Shown in pieces: positions 23,901 to 33,769 of a stretch of 64,000 nucleotides of DNA (positions within the stretch are counted from its first letter, which is position 1; the number at the start of each line of letters is the position of its first letter). The translations under genes were made by a program, and so were the position numbers. The notes under the pieces were generated by a model, which made no database searches, was not told the DNA's origin, and worked only from the letters and a program-made list of their open reading frames with translations. The stretch covers positions 1,488,001 to 1,552,000 of the forward strand of contig NC_080577.1 of assembly GCF_029962835.1 (NCBI RefSeq). The letters are read 5' to 3'. This DNA is from Magnolia sinica (taxonomy: Eukaryota > Streptophyta > Magnoliopsida > Magnoliales > Magnoliaceae).

Positions 23901-26900
23901 GATCTCCTTTGAACCGTTCGTACAACTCGGAGCTCGAGGAGCGCCAGACGCCAGTACCTGTACTGGAAACGGACTGGCTACTCCCCTTGCCACCAGCCAA
24001 TGGCTGGTGGTTGGTGCTCTGTGGGCCCCACCATGATGTATGTGTTTCATCCATGCCCTCCATCTATTTTATAGATCATTTTATGTTATGAGGAAAAAAA
24101 ATGAGGTAAATCGAAATCTCAAGTGGACCACATTATAGGAAATAGTGTTGAATGAACGTTGACCATTAAAAACGTTTTGGAGGCCATAAAAGTTTTTGAT
24201 CAAGCTGATATTTATTGTTTCCCTTCATCTGGGTCCTTATGACCTAATCAATAGATTAGATGTCAAATAAACAGTACAAGGGGCCTTAGGAGGATTATAA
24301 TGGTGGATATCCAATCATTATTGTTTTCCTGTGGTGCGATCCACCTGAGATTTATATCCCTATCATTTTTTTTTGTATAAAGCCCTAAAATGATCTGTAA
24401 AATGGATGAACAGAATGGATGAAACACATACATCTCTGGATCAGGTCGGATCGGTCCGAGTAAGTATGGATCCGAACTCGACCCAAAACGCTTTCGGATC
24501 TGGACTACCCTACTCGATCCGCACCAATCCAGGCCGTCGGATCGGTTCGGATCGGGTCGGATCTAGTTGGATCCACCAGATCGGGTCAGGATTGCCCACC
24601 TCTAACAACCGACACCTAGAATTTACATAGTTGAAAAAATTGTCGATTATATTAGCAATATTGATACGTTGGCGATACTTAGCGATACATTGCTAATACC
24701 TGGAATTTCTAATACTACCAACGTTATCAGTATCCTTTAGCTGGAGATAAAGATAACATTGGAGATAATTTGATAATATCGGAGATAATTCGAACACTAC
24801 CTACTTACCCATATAGAGATAAGATACCGTGTACATGTGTAAATGAGCGTGCAGATGTAACACCCCTAGAAATTTGGCATAAGGAGAAATGATTCTACAT
24901 AGCTTCCGAAGAAAGAAAAAAAAAACATCTTCTTGCTATTTCAACAAAAATTTCCTAGAACCCAACTAACACCCCTAGAAACAGTTCCCAACCAAAAAAA
25001 TAAATAAATAAAAATTTGAAGAGCGCATATTATACACCCATGAAAGATAGGACAGTAGATGTCCAGTTGAAGTTATCCATGTAACAGTGAATGGTCCATC
25101 TAGCAGCTGCAAGCCATTTCAATGTAATTTCTAGAAGAAACAAAACAATGTGAGATGGCATCCAGATTAGGTAAATACATAAATGGAATCGCTATGCATG
25201 ATAAACCAAATCTACCATCCCATGCATGTATGAAGGTGAGTGCATGCACTACTAAGGCTGGAGGGAGGATATGTTCATGAGGTTTACAGCTCTATAAAAA
25301 CATCTGAATCCAATAGACCCAAGGTAAATGCATCATAAAGCTGACTGTTTTGCCTGATATCCATAAAATGATGTGCATCTCGGGTGTCTATAGATAACAG
25401 ATGATTCTAGGGGTACAGAAGCAGAAGGATTATTCAACTTCCAGCTCAGGGCATCAGAAACTCTGTATCCCCTACACACGCAACATGTTAGGGCTCATTC
25501 GGAGCTGTTGGGGAAAATATAATGTGATAAAAATGCCCCATCATTGTGCTATCATGTAGTCATGTCAACAAAGGAGTTGTTTTTTATCGGGATAAAAAGT
25601 GGAAAAACATTTAGCTCCTCTACACTTTATACCAAAAGGTCAGCTACTGATCTGGAACTGGCCATAACAATAGCATAATCTTTAGAAGGTGTCTTACCAT
25701 GGAATGTTTTCACTGCAAGCTCCAAATTGGCCCTTAATTCCACTTTTGGATAGCACATAGGCTCTCTTAGGTGTAGAAAAGTGTGTAGAGAATCTAGAGA
25801 CTACAGTACAACACATTATGTCATATAGCAGATCAGGTGAGCAAAAGACACGATAGCAAGAATTTACCCAAATCTGCTGCGGAAAGGATAGACTATAGAG
25901 ATGCAATATGGCATATGCAGATACCATGGTAAGAGCTTATGGTGTGTGCAGAAAAGCTTATCAACCAATACTCAGATGTGTAAGAATCAGGACAGAAGAC
26001 TTGATGATGCGAGGGGAAAGGAGGAGATTAAAGAAACATTTATAAACGCAAAGGGCAAACCTGAGCCTGTCCCACCAGCTATTGAATGACATAGAACGAA
26101 ACCCTCAAGGCTATCACTTCCATCAGCTTCTCTATCAACCATGTCCATTATATCCTCTTCAACCTGCTCTCCCTGATTACATGTAATCATAAATTAGGCA
26201 AATCTAAAAGACAAATGACTTATGATGTTCTTGAAATAATGTGCAGTAAAGAACATAATATGAATTATACATCTCACAGGTTTGAGTTCACAACTGCCTT
26301 TTGTTGCTGAAGGGTTTCTAAATCTAATGGAATGGATACATTGAGGCATTATTCAAGAACAAGTAGGATCCTAATAACAAACCTGGTGATACCCACTAGC
26401 CCAATTATTTCCTGCGCCACCTCCGTGATCTGAGACAAATATGTTCTCGTGATTGTAGAGATTCCGGTATTCACTGTTTTGAATGCCATTAATAACTCTG
26501 GGCTCTAAATCTATCAGAAGAGCTCGAGGTATGTAGTGTTGATCGTCAGCTTGATAGAAAAATACGTCTTTCCTGTCACCTCCCTGCAGCATCTCATATA
26601 AGATATCAACCAGATCTAAAGTTTTGTGTTTGTGGTTATAAAATAAAACTGCTCTTTAAGCCTACAAAGCAATCTGTTTGAATAATATTATAGGGGAAAT
26701 GCATATTAACAGCTTAAAGTCAGCATTCGACAATTAGAAACTGCACAAGGAAAAAAGAAGTTCAAATAGTTGTTTCAATAACTAATCTGCTAGAAATCTT
26801 GAGCAAAAAATGTAGAAATCAACCCTCACAAATCAAAATCAAAATGCAGAAACTGCCCCATCAATGAAGAAGGTAGAAACAGAAATGACCAATTCGCTCA

Positions 26901-29900
26901 GTAACACTGCCTCTGGCTCAGGAAAAGACAAGAAAAATATTTCACAATTTTAAGGATTTCTACTCGCAAATAATTTCCAAAAATCATGAAAGGATACTTG
27001 CATTTATACTAAAGAGCTCCTTTCTAATTTTTATCATTATCATCATAGCCTTGTCACAGCCATTTGGGATTGGCATTACAATCCCTGTTTTGCCAATCTT
27101 TATTTCCAATTCAACACAAAATAGCAAATTCTACTAAGGGCCTGTTTGGATTCATGGAAAGGAGGGGAAAGGAAACATTGTTTCTTGTGAAACTCACTTT
27201 CCGTTGTTTGTTAAGCCTTTCTTTCTGGGAATTAGTGGAAAACCCCATTTCCCACTTTCTATCTTTGTCAAATTTATTTACCCTTCTCCACCACTAAGAA
27301 AGGCATTTTCCCAAGGTGAAATGAAAATGGGTTTCTCAAGGGTTAAGCCCAAATGTGCCACCATCCATTTTTCAACCGCCTCACATACGCCACATGTGCC
27401 AATGTGCCAAATGAGACATTGTCCATCTTTGGTTAGGCCCCACATGTGCCACGTGCTACCATCCATCTTCTCTTGCGTCCCACGTGTAAAGAGCCCTATA
27501 ATCATATTATTCCTTTCACTTTCCTCAACTTCCAACACCAAGATTTCCATGTATTGTTGACCTTCTATTGTGTTTTAGAAAGCAGTTTAAGATAAAAAGA
27601 AGAAGAAGAAAGAAAAAGAAAACTGTGTTTCAAAATTTCCCCTCACATCTTTCCCTCAAAACGTTTTGGCCAAGTTCCTTTCACTTTACATTGCTTCTCT
27701 TTTAGTCCCACATTAGAAATCTACAAGATTTCTAAGTAATTTATAAGTATGAGTTGAATTAGGAGGCTCGGGCCTTCAAGGGACACGAGAATTTTGGGTG
27801 TGCACCATCTCTTTGAAATGTGCACGTGCCGGGCAGTGGCTGTGGCACGTTGTGTATGTGTCCTTTCTTTTAATTTTTTTTTCATTACGGTCATATTTGT
27901 TGAAGCCCCAATGGTAATGTCTCCTCAGGCCCAATGGCCCTGGCCATGGCACATGGCATGTGTGTCCCTTCGTTGTTGTTGTTGTTTTTTTTTTTTTTTG
28001 TTTGTTTGTTTGTTATAGCCATATCTATTGAAGGCCCAATGGTAATGTCTCTTTAGGCTCAAGGGTCGTGCCCTCTCCCAAAGGGTGCGATTACACCTCT
28101 GTTCTAAATCTATTTAAAGACTTCAGTTCTCCAGAGTTAAAATCTACATTTCTTCTCTCTTGAATCTCTGCAACTCTTTACTGTTTTTAATTCTCTTCTA
28201 TTTGGGTCAAAACCTACAAGGCGGTTCGGGGCTGTTGCAATGTGTGCACATTGCGATCGGGCAGTAGTCATTGCATCCTGGAGCTTGACTGTCCAAGATT
28301 CTGGTTGCACTAAGGGACTTCATCCAAGGAGGCAGATTCAACTTCAAGCCGAGTGATTGCAAATCGTGCCTCGACTACTACAAAATCCAAAAAGTTCTCA
28401 TTCTCCTTTTTTGTCTGTCTAACAGCATATAGTCTAGATTGTTTTCCAAAACCCAAACCTAACACCTTCCACTAGCAAGATTCGAACCACGAAGAGAATG
28501 TAAGCAACTGATCACCTAGAGAAAGCCAAGAAGAATTAATAGCCTTAGATGGCAAAAAACCCAGGGTTCTTGCTCAAGAGTCACCTAGGTTAGCAGAATC
28601 CCTGGTTTGCTTGGTTTGTATTAGGCCTGGATTTACAATTCTGGATTGAAACTTTCAAATGAACCCAGTTAATTATGGGTCGGCTTCCATTATTCGTTCT
28701 TCAACTTTCTTTTGTTGAAAGGAATTAGGCCCATTGGGCCCAATCCATGTAATAAGACCCATAGGGCCCTACACATTTTCTAATATTATAAATAGGTGAG
28801 AGGGGTAGGGTTTCACAACCTAAGCATCTCATTCACGTTCTCTTCCTCCTTTCTCCTCCTTTCTCTCTCTACCCTTGCTTCTCCATTGTTCCATCTCAAC
28901 ATTGGCCTACAAGAACAACAAGATGTAGCCACCAACATCTTTGTTTGTTAGATTCATTTGCTCTAGAAAATGCCCAGAATGACAATTGGTTAGATATCAT
29001 CTTTATGCAGGATAAGGAATTAAGGATATTTTGGACATTTTCAAACAATAATGGGAAATGTAGGATTTCTTTTCTGAGATCTTTTATATAGGAGAAACTA
29101 TGACATTGAAACCATGTATAAGCCTCGCAACTTTTCCTTCTTTGACGCTTGATTACCCTTTTCTTTTTGTTTGAATAAAGCACTTTGTTTATGGATTAGG
29201 ACAAATTGAAATGTGAATATCATAATAGAATCAGGCAGATTATGTAACTTCATGCTAGAATCGAACAAATTAGGTAACCATGTGAGTCACACCTCTACGG
29301 GTTTTGATAGGATCATACCACAACTACCCTATAGGGGTGGGTTTTCACTGCCAGATTGAATATTGGATGATAATATGAACTAATGTTGGGTAGTTAGGAA
29401 CAACATGTTCATAGGATGTGAAGCTGAAACGAGGATGTTGAGATGGACGAGTAGCAAGACAAGGATAGAATTAGAAATGAATGTATTCCGGAATTTAGGA
29501 GTAGCATCAATAGGTAATAAGATGAGGGAAAGTAGACTTAGATGATATGGTAATGTGCAATGGAGACCAAGAACTGCGCTGTTTAGAAGGAGTGAGTTCA
29601 TACAAATTGAAGGCTCTAAAAGGGGCAATGGGAAGGCCCAAAAGGACATAGGTGGAGGTACTAAGAAAAGAATTGATGACCTATGGTATAACTGAAGTTA
29701 TGGCCCTCAATAGAGTGGAATGGCTGAAAAGGATTCACGTAGCTAACCCCAATTAGTTGGGATAAGGCGTAAATGATGATAAGGGTGATGATTCATATTC
29801 TGGAGTCTATGCTATAGGGGTCATCCTAAGAAACACTTCTTGAACTTGGAACATTGAAAGGTTTGAATAGCTCATCTTCAAGTCCAAGAGTCAAAGGTTA

Positions 29901-30904
29901 GGATCATTAATGACACATGATTATTAGGTCATAGCTTCTGTAAGGCAGAAATAATAATCATCTCAGATGAAATCCAGGCTGCAAAAAACCCACCCCTACA
30001 GGACTCTGGTTGGGAGCACTGTATCAAAACCCCACCTCTACATGTTCTCTTGTATGAGTTGAATGAGGTGTCACTTCTGCAATATAATTTGTGTAATGAG
30101 GAAATGCTAATATGCAAGTGGCTGCATAGAAGTCCTATGCAGTTCCCATCCTCTGAAGTACACACGTCAAACATGCCGTCTAAACACATGAATAGCCTGT
30201 ATGCAGAAAAAAAAAAGGGTCAAGGAGATCAGACTGTGATATCCAGCCAATCAGGGGCTCGCTAGAAAAACTTACAATAACTGAATGCTCAGAGTGGTCC
30301 GATCCCTGCGATTTTCATCCCATAGCCCATCTACACAGTGGCCCACCATATCAACAGTCCCAATCACCATGGATCCTTACTCTTTCTCCGGTGGTAGATT
30401 CTCAGGAGTTTCAACACCCGGTCAAGGGTTCGAGTATCCATAGGTGGTGAAATACCACTACAGCATGAGTGTGTGGGGGTGTGTGTGCGTGTGTAATAAT
30501 AAAAAAAAAAGTCCCGATCGCCAGAACGCTAATGCAGAGAGCTGCATATTAGCATTTCCAATCCGACAATTGGCACCGGTGCAAGCCATGTTCGTGACGT
30601 TGGATCGTGAGCGGGAATTATAAGGAGATGCATCGGTGAAGAATCAAGAAATCTCCACAAAACTAAACTCGATTTTAAAGCATTTGGCAGATATAAGAAG
30701 TTAACCTAGAAATGAGAGAGAAGTGAAAGGATCGAAGAATAGAAGAAATCAAGAAATGTGGAAAAGGAAATATGCCTGTGTGGCAAAATCTTCCAGGATT
30801 CCTTCTTTGCTGATGCCATGTTCGAGGCAGAGCTGCTTCCAGAACTCCATCCCTATCTGATTCCCACATTGCCCTACCTGCAGTGTTATGATCTCCCTCG
30901 GCAT
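14993..30904 (-). CDS. TUBG: Gamma-tubulin (11 exons, 474 aa, complete)
   Basis: The GTPase of the gamma-tubulin complex, which nucleates microtubules; plants lack centrosomes and use it at nuclear and cortical sites. Exons in order: 30776-30904, 26383-26583, 26061-26172, 18410-18810, 17803-17856, 17619-17723, 15926-16000, 15784-15828, 15419-15547, 15148-15252, 14993-15061. They sum to 474 codons plus TAA, the length I recall for Arabidopsis TUBG1. The start [20 protein letters not shown] contains the N-terminal nucleotide-binding motif. The tubulin signature AGGTGSG is residues 142-148, its last Gly codon split by intron 3. Other landmarks are [20 protein letters not shown] (exon 2) and [19 protein letters not shown] (exon 4). 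The last exon encodes a divergent acidic tail ([16 protein letters not shown]). Introns 1 and 5 start with GC rather than GT. No frameshift or stop interrupts the reading. Confidence 0.97.
16358..16437. repeat. Direct repeat of about 37 bases with palindromic core
   Basis: The words AATAGTCTATTACATAGG and GGTTGATTACAATCAA occur twice in a row, the first copy slightly diverged. TTGATTACAATCAA is itself palindromic. Confidence 0.7.
16441..16513 (+). mobile_element. RTE-type LINE 3' end fragment
   Basis: It reads TTCATGTAGCCAATCCCAA, TTATTTGGGATAAAG, then a GATGATGATGAT tail. This matches the common plant RTE LINE terminus (translated VADPN followed by a stop and trinucleotide tail), also seen at 29420-29790. 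Confidence 0.65.
17281..17556 (-). pseudogene. RTE-type LINE reverse-transcriptase C-terminal remnant
   Basis: On the minus strand the frame reads [20 protein letters not shown] then a diverged stretch and ends CVADPN and a stop, followed by a run of ATGATGATAATGATG-like trinucleotides. This is the typical C-terminus and tail of plant RTE non-LTR retrotransposons. It is a 5'-truncated relic inside TUBG intron 6. Confidence 0.75.
18842..18878. repeat. Poly-A and (CA)n microsatellite at the intron 3 acceptor
   Basis: About 15 A residues then an (AC)n run, 32-68 bases from the exon 4 boundary. On the transcribed strand this is a (TG)n-T-rich tract immediately upstream of the acceptor and can serve as its polypyrimidine/U-rich tract. 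Confidence 0.8.
19337..19877. mobile_element. hAT-like non-autonomous element, TAGGGGYRGCAATG ends
   Basis: The left end TAGGGGCAGCAATGGGTCG and right end CAATCATTGCCACCCCTA are inverted repeats. The interior is dominated by GGGTCGGG/CCCGACCC words. TAGGG-type ends are common in plant hAT elements. No clear 8-base duplication could be assigned because other elements inserted at its right border. Confidence 0.7.
19879..20105. mobile_element. Mutator-like MITE, CAWGGTATTCC ends, 227 bases
   Basis: It starts CATGGTATTCCAAAATAG and ends TTTTCGTTATGGAATACCTT. It is flanked by CACCCCTAC (19870-19878) and CACCCCTAA (20106-20114), a 9-base duplication with one mismatch. The interior is a run of GTAACGG/CCGTTAC palindromes. 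A second copy is at 21002-21220. Confidence 0.85.
20116..20847. mobile_element. hAT-like element, CAGTGTT ends, 732 bases
   Basis: It starts CAGTGTTCGAAATATCGG and ends CGATACTTAAAACACTG, flanked on both sides by a perfect 8-base duplication CCCCTAAC (20108-20115 and 20848-20855). The interior is rich in GATATCG/CGATAC words. An 8-base duplication and CA...TG ends fit hAT. No transposase frame is present. Confidence 0.88.
21002..21220. mobile_element. Mutator-like MITE, CAAGGTATKCC ends, 219 bases
   Basis: It starts CAAGGTATGCCAAAACAG and ends CCACCGTTATGGAATACCTT. A perfect 9-base duplication GGTCATAGG flanks it (20993-21001 and 21221-21229). It is the same family as 19879-20105. Confidence 0.9.
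22340..22733 (-). pseudogene. 5'-truncated L1-type LINE fragment
   Basis: On the minus strand the frame runs [15 protein letters not shown] into a stretch containing [21 protein letters not shown], the C-terminal region that follows the reverse transcriptase of plant L1-type LINEs (zf-RVT neighbourhood). It ends in an A-rich tail (T-rich on the + strand, 22342-22366). It is short, lacks the catalytic domain and is in the same orientation as TUBG. Confidence 0.8.
23133..24604. mobile_element. hAT-like element, TARAGSTGGGCA ends, 1472 bases
   Basis: The left end TAAAGCTGGGCATCGGTC and right end AGGATTGCCCACCTCTA are inverted. A perfect 8-base duplication ACAACCGA flanks it (23125-23132 and 24605-24612). 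The ends carry GGATCGGATCGG-type arrays. Its middle contains parts of GGGCCCAC-type elements, including a left end GGAAACGGACTGGCTACTCC at 23965, so it is itself composite. Confidence 0.87.
27001..27080 (-). mobile_element. RTE-type LINE 3' tail relic
   Basis: On the minus strand: GCCAATCCCAAATGGCTGTG, AAGGC, then ATGATGATAATG. The same terminus is seen at 16441 and 29740. Confidence 0.5.
27700..28460 (+). mobile_element. Probable LTR-retrotransposon-derived segment
   Basis: It begins with TTTAGTCCCACATTAGAAA, a word I associate with plant copia LTR starts. It continues with AGGAGGCTCGGGCCTTCAAG, CTATTTAAAGACTTC and a CTCTTGAATCTCTGCAACTC leader. No gag-pol frame or second LTR is present, so this may be a solo LTR or fragment. 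Confidence 0.4.
28690..28910 (+). promoter_or_regulatory. Promoter-like or LTR-like segment inside TUBG intron 1
   Basis: GGCCCATTGGGCCCAATCC is followed by TTATAAATAGGTGAGAGG (TATA box near 28788) and then a C/T-rich leader with TCTCTCTCTACCC. No coding frame follows, so it may be a leftover LTR rather than a host promoter. Confidence 0.35.
29420..29790 (+). pseudogene. RTE-type LINE reverse-transcriptase C-terminal remnant
   Basis: The + strand reads [34 protein letters not shown] then a stop, with further stops and frameshifts. It continues to a GTAGCTAACCCCAATTAG terminus and a GATGATAAGGGTGATGATT tail. This is the usual decayed 3' end of a plant RTE LINE. Confidence 0.78.
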
Positions 30905-30938
30905 TTCTCCTCACCACGAAAAAAAAAAAACCTAGGGT

Positions 30939-30973
<35 letters not shown>

Positions 30974-31080
30974 GAGAGGAGGAGGTTTTCTCTCTTTTGC
31001 CCTTTTGCTTTTCTCCTCGCTCTCATTCTGTCTCTCTCTCTCTCTCTCTCTCGGATTTGAAAAGAAGAGGGAAAAAAGCA
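30905..31080 (-). promoter_or_regulatory. TUBG 5' leader/promoter with mirrored GA and TC tracts
   Basis: Upstream of the ATG (30902-30904) lie a (GA)n run at 30942-30970 and a (TC)n run at 31031-31052 on the + strand, with 60 bases between. In transcript orientation they can pair as a stem of about 22 bp. No TATA box is evident, in keeping with a housekeeping gene. Confidence 0.55.
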
Positions 31081-31119
31081 ACTCTAATGAACAAGTTGTC
31101 GGGATGGCGGCCATTCATA

Positions 31120-32165
31120 CTTGCCTCTGTCGCGACTGAGAATAAACTGTATGAGGCCACCCACTAGGGCCCACATGATAAGATTTTATATTTCTTTGAA
31201 CCGTCCATTTTACAGTTATTACTATATTAATATATTTTTCTATAATTACGATTCATTGAAAAATCCTATATTTTGATTTTAAAAGTTAAATTCAAGCCAT
31301 TAAAACTTTCTTTTTATTGTTTTTCATTTGTCTAAATATATTGATGATCACAATCATCCTTTCAAAGCAAATTTTATGAAATGGCAATCATAGTATAGAT
31401 TCCATAACGTGAACGGTTACGATCATGGGAATACTGAGAAAGTGGGTCCAAATGTGCGACGACACACGCTAGATCCCGAATAGCGACGGAGGAAAAACGA
31501 GGACTGAATGCACTCGCAAAAAGTATACTTTGAAATTGCAATCGCCTCACACGTGTAAATGAAACACGCGTGTGTAATATCGGAGCAGCTCTCCATGTCA
31601 TCCTCAGCATGTAGATTTCATGCATCTAAAATCAGCTAAATATAGTCATCTGTTGGGCCCACCGATGTACAGAGAATTTGAACCATTGGTCAATTTCTCG
31701 ATGTATTTTATTCCGTTGTGGTCCACCTGATGATCTTATCAGTTGGTTTTTTAGAGGTCATTACATGTCTGGGATCACTAACGAACGGCCTAGATTACAC
31801 ACGGATGTTCCACGCGTAGCGAGTGCAAGTAGCAGTCCTCTTTAACATATGGTGTGGCGTTTTGTAAAAGGATCTTTCGACCGGCAATTTATGGAGATCC
31901 GGTAACTGACCGGTTTTATTTCGATGATGGCCAACCAAACTAAAATGTGTTTTTCTGGTGATCCGGGCCGTTCATTCGTAGGGCCTCACCAAAATCTTCC
32001 CGCGTTTGAGCACTGTATCATTTCTCTTCTTTTAATTGCCCAACCGGTTCAAGTCAGCTGGGCTAAATTGCGGGCCTTGCGGTACAGGCCCAAATCCGGC
32101 CCAACAGGTTCAGTTCTCTAAATACTCCAGGCTAGAAGATCTGTGAATGTGTTACCTTGGAAATA
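31120..32165. other. Gene-free spacer upstream of TUBG
   Basis: Contains fragments of the GGGCCCAC repeat (31655-31745) and AT-rich DNA. No exon is recognised. Confidence 0.4.
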
Positions 32166-32557
32166 ATATCGGGTAGCAATGAGTCGGGTGGACCCAGCAA
32201 AAACTGGCCTGACCCAGTTTTGTGGTGGGTTCAGGCAATGTTAAATAGGTAGCAGGTCGCATGCTATAAAATGACGGCAGTTAAAATAAATGCATTGGAC
32301 CTGGGTTGAACCCTAGCCAACCTGACCCGCCCATATAGGTTTCCGGTGGGCTAGGCGAGATGACCATACCCGACCTGGCCCAAAACCCACAACAAAATAA
32401 CCATCAACACACAAATGTGATGTCCGTATTAAATGTATGCATTCATTAATTGATCCGGGCTGGGCATGAGCTGGGTTGTACGAGACCTATTCAATTACTA
32501 TTAAAGGGTCCGGTCGGGCTTGCGATGACACTGACCTGACCCATTGCCATCTCCAAA
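32166..32557. mobile_element. TAGGGG-type element relic
   Basis: The ends ATCGGGTAGCAATGAGTCGG and CTGACCCATTGCCATCTCC are inverted and resemble the ends of 19337-19877. The interior is GGGTC/GACCC-rich. A further truncated end, TAGGGGTGTAAACGGGC, begins at about 32568. Confidence 0.55.
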
Positions 32558-32759
32558 GTATCAGTACTAGGGGTGTAAACGGGCTCAGACAAGTCAAAGC
32601 AGCCAAGTTGCTACTGGACTCAGGGCCCAGTCTCTTAACCATGATCTTTGGAAGGCACGACATGCTAAATGGTCTGGATTACTCACCTTGGGCCCACTTT
32701 TCGGAAGAGAGAGTACGTGCATGCTGTGGAAAGATGTGGGCCGCACATCATGATAATGC

Positions 32760-33285
32760 TTACTGAATTTGGACTAATGACTTTATTGTCCAATTTAGTT
32801 GCTTTTTGGGCTATGTTCCATCAAGAATAGACCTTCAATTTGGATGGAGCCCCACATTTGTATTTTACTATTTATCAATGCTATACATTGACTTTCATGT
32901 GTAGCCCACCTGATGAGTAGATAGGGCTGTTTTTTGCACCATGTAGTCATCACCTATTGGAAGTGATTTTTTATGTACTTAATAGGTATGTAACCCATCT
33001 CTTGATTTGCCTCTCACTTATTAGGTTAACTTTTAGATCCTAAAGGTTCTATCGGTAACTCATTTAGTAGACCCTTCGGATTTTATGACACATGATATCA
33101 TGTGTCAGAAAGTGCTCATGGTTCCATGAGAACCGGTTCTCACAAAGACCACATACACTGCAGGTGGAAAGAGGAACTGGCTTATAAGACATAAGAGAGA
33201 GGTGGAGAAATGGATGCGAATAATAGGTCTATATATGTGGTTTAAAATTATTTTTTAAAAAAAAACTTGTGTTAGTTAGCTTTGT
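32760..33285. other. Gene-free spacer
   Basis: No gene or clear element was identified. Confidence 0.35.
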
Positions 33286-33760
33286 GGGACCCACCATAAT
33301 ATATGGGTATTATTCACACCATTCATCTATTTTTCATATCATTTTAGGGTATGAGCTAAAAAATCTAAAATGAGGCAGATTCATTTTAAGGTATTAGCTA
33401 AAAAATCTAGAATGAGGTAGATCTAAGGCTTTAGTGAACTGAAGCCATAGGAAGTCATGGTGATAATAATGCTAATCGTTCAAACCTTCTTAGGGCCTAC
33501 TCTGATGTTTATCTGCCATCCAAATTGTTCATAAGGTCACATGGACCTGGATGAAGGGAAAACACAAATGTCAGTTTGATCAACAACTTATGTGGTCCCT
33601 AAGAAGTTTTAATGGTGGGCGTTTCATCTCCACTGTGTGGCCCACTTGAGCCTTCGATCTATCTCATTTTTTGGCTCATTCCCTAAAATGATGTGGAAAA
33701 ATGGATGAATGGTATGGATAAAATACATATGTCACAGTGGGCACCACAATACCCCTGCTT
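33286..33760. mobile_element. Diverged GGGCCCAC-type MITE
   Basis: The left end GTGGGACCCACCATAATATA and right end CATATGTCACAGTGGGCACC are inverted. The core words GAAGGGAAAACACAAATGTC and GTGTGGCCCACTTGAGCC are present. Confidence 0.65.
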
Positions 33761-33769
33761 GGACTAATT

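Larger units (their letters stand above)
22181..24799. mobile_element. hAT-like element, CAGTATTCG ends, with nested insertions
   Basis: The left end CAGTATTCGAAGTATCAG and right end GGAGATAATTCGAACACTA are inverted and related to the CAGTGTT element at 20116. Flanks are CCTACTTG (22173-22180) and CCTACTTA (24800-24807), 7 of 8 matching. Its own sequence is GATATTG/CGATA-rich. A LINE fragment (22340-22733) and a second element (23133-24604) are nested inside it. Confidence 0.75.
18811..26060 (-). other. TUBG intron 3 (7250 bases), nested transposons
   Basis: A phase-1 GT-AG intron splitting the Gly148 codon. It holds at least six insertions with recoverable ends: 19337-19877 (TAGGGG-ended), 19879-20105 and 21002-21220 (GGTATTCC-ended, 9-base duplications), 20116-20847 (CAGTGTT-ended, 8-base duplication), 22181-24799 (a larger CAGTATTCG-ended element) and, inside it, a LINE fragment and 23133-24604. 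About 24810-26060 is ordinary intronic DNA. Confidence 0.9.
26584..30775 (-). other. TUBG intron 1 (4192 bases) with GC donor
   Basis: It separates codon 43 (CAG) from codon 44 (GGA). The donor in transcript orientation is CAG|GCATAT and the acceptor CTGCAG|GGAGG. It holds RTE-like LINE remnants near 27001-27080 (minus) and 29420-29790 (plus), an LTR-like segment near 27700-28460 and a promoter-like segment near 28690-28900. Confidence 0.9.

Noticed and set aside
26060-26066. Alternative end of TUBG exon 3 reading on into the intron (GLPFAFIN)
   Set aside because: The family motif needs GTGSG followed by MGSYLLE, which is restored only by splicing at 26061 to 18810.
30675-30917. 80-residue minus frame over TUBG exon 1
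   Set aside because: Out of frame with the gamma-tubulin start, which reads [16 protein letters not shown] in another frame.
30758-31167. + strand frames opposite TUBG exon 1 and the GA/TC tracts
   Set aside because: Antisense shadows and low-complexity RERERE/SLSLSL translation.
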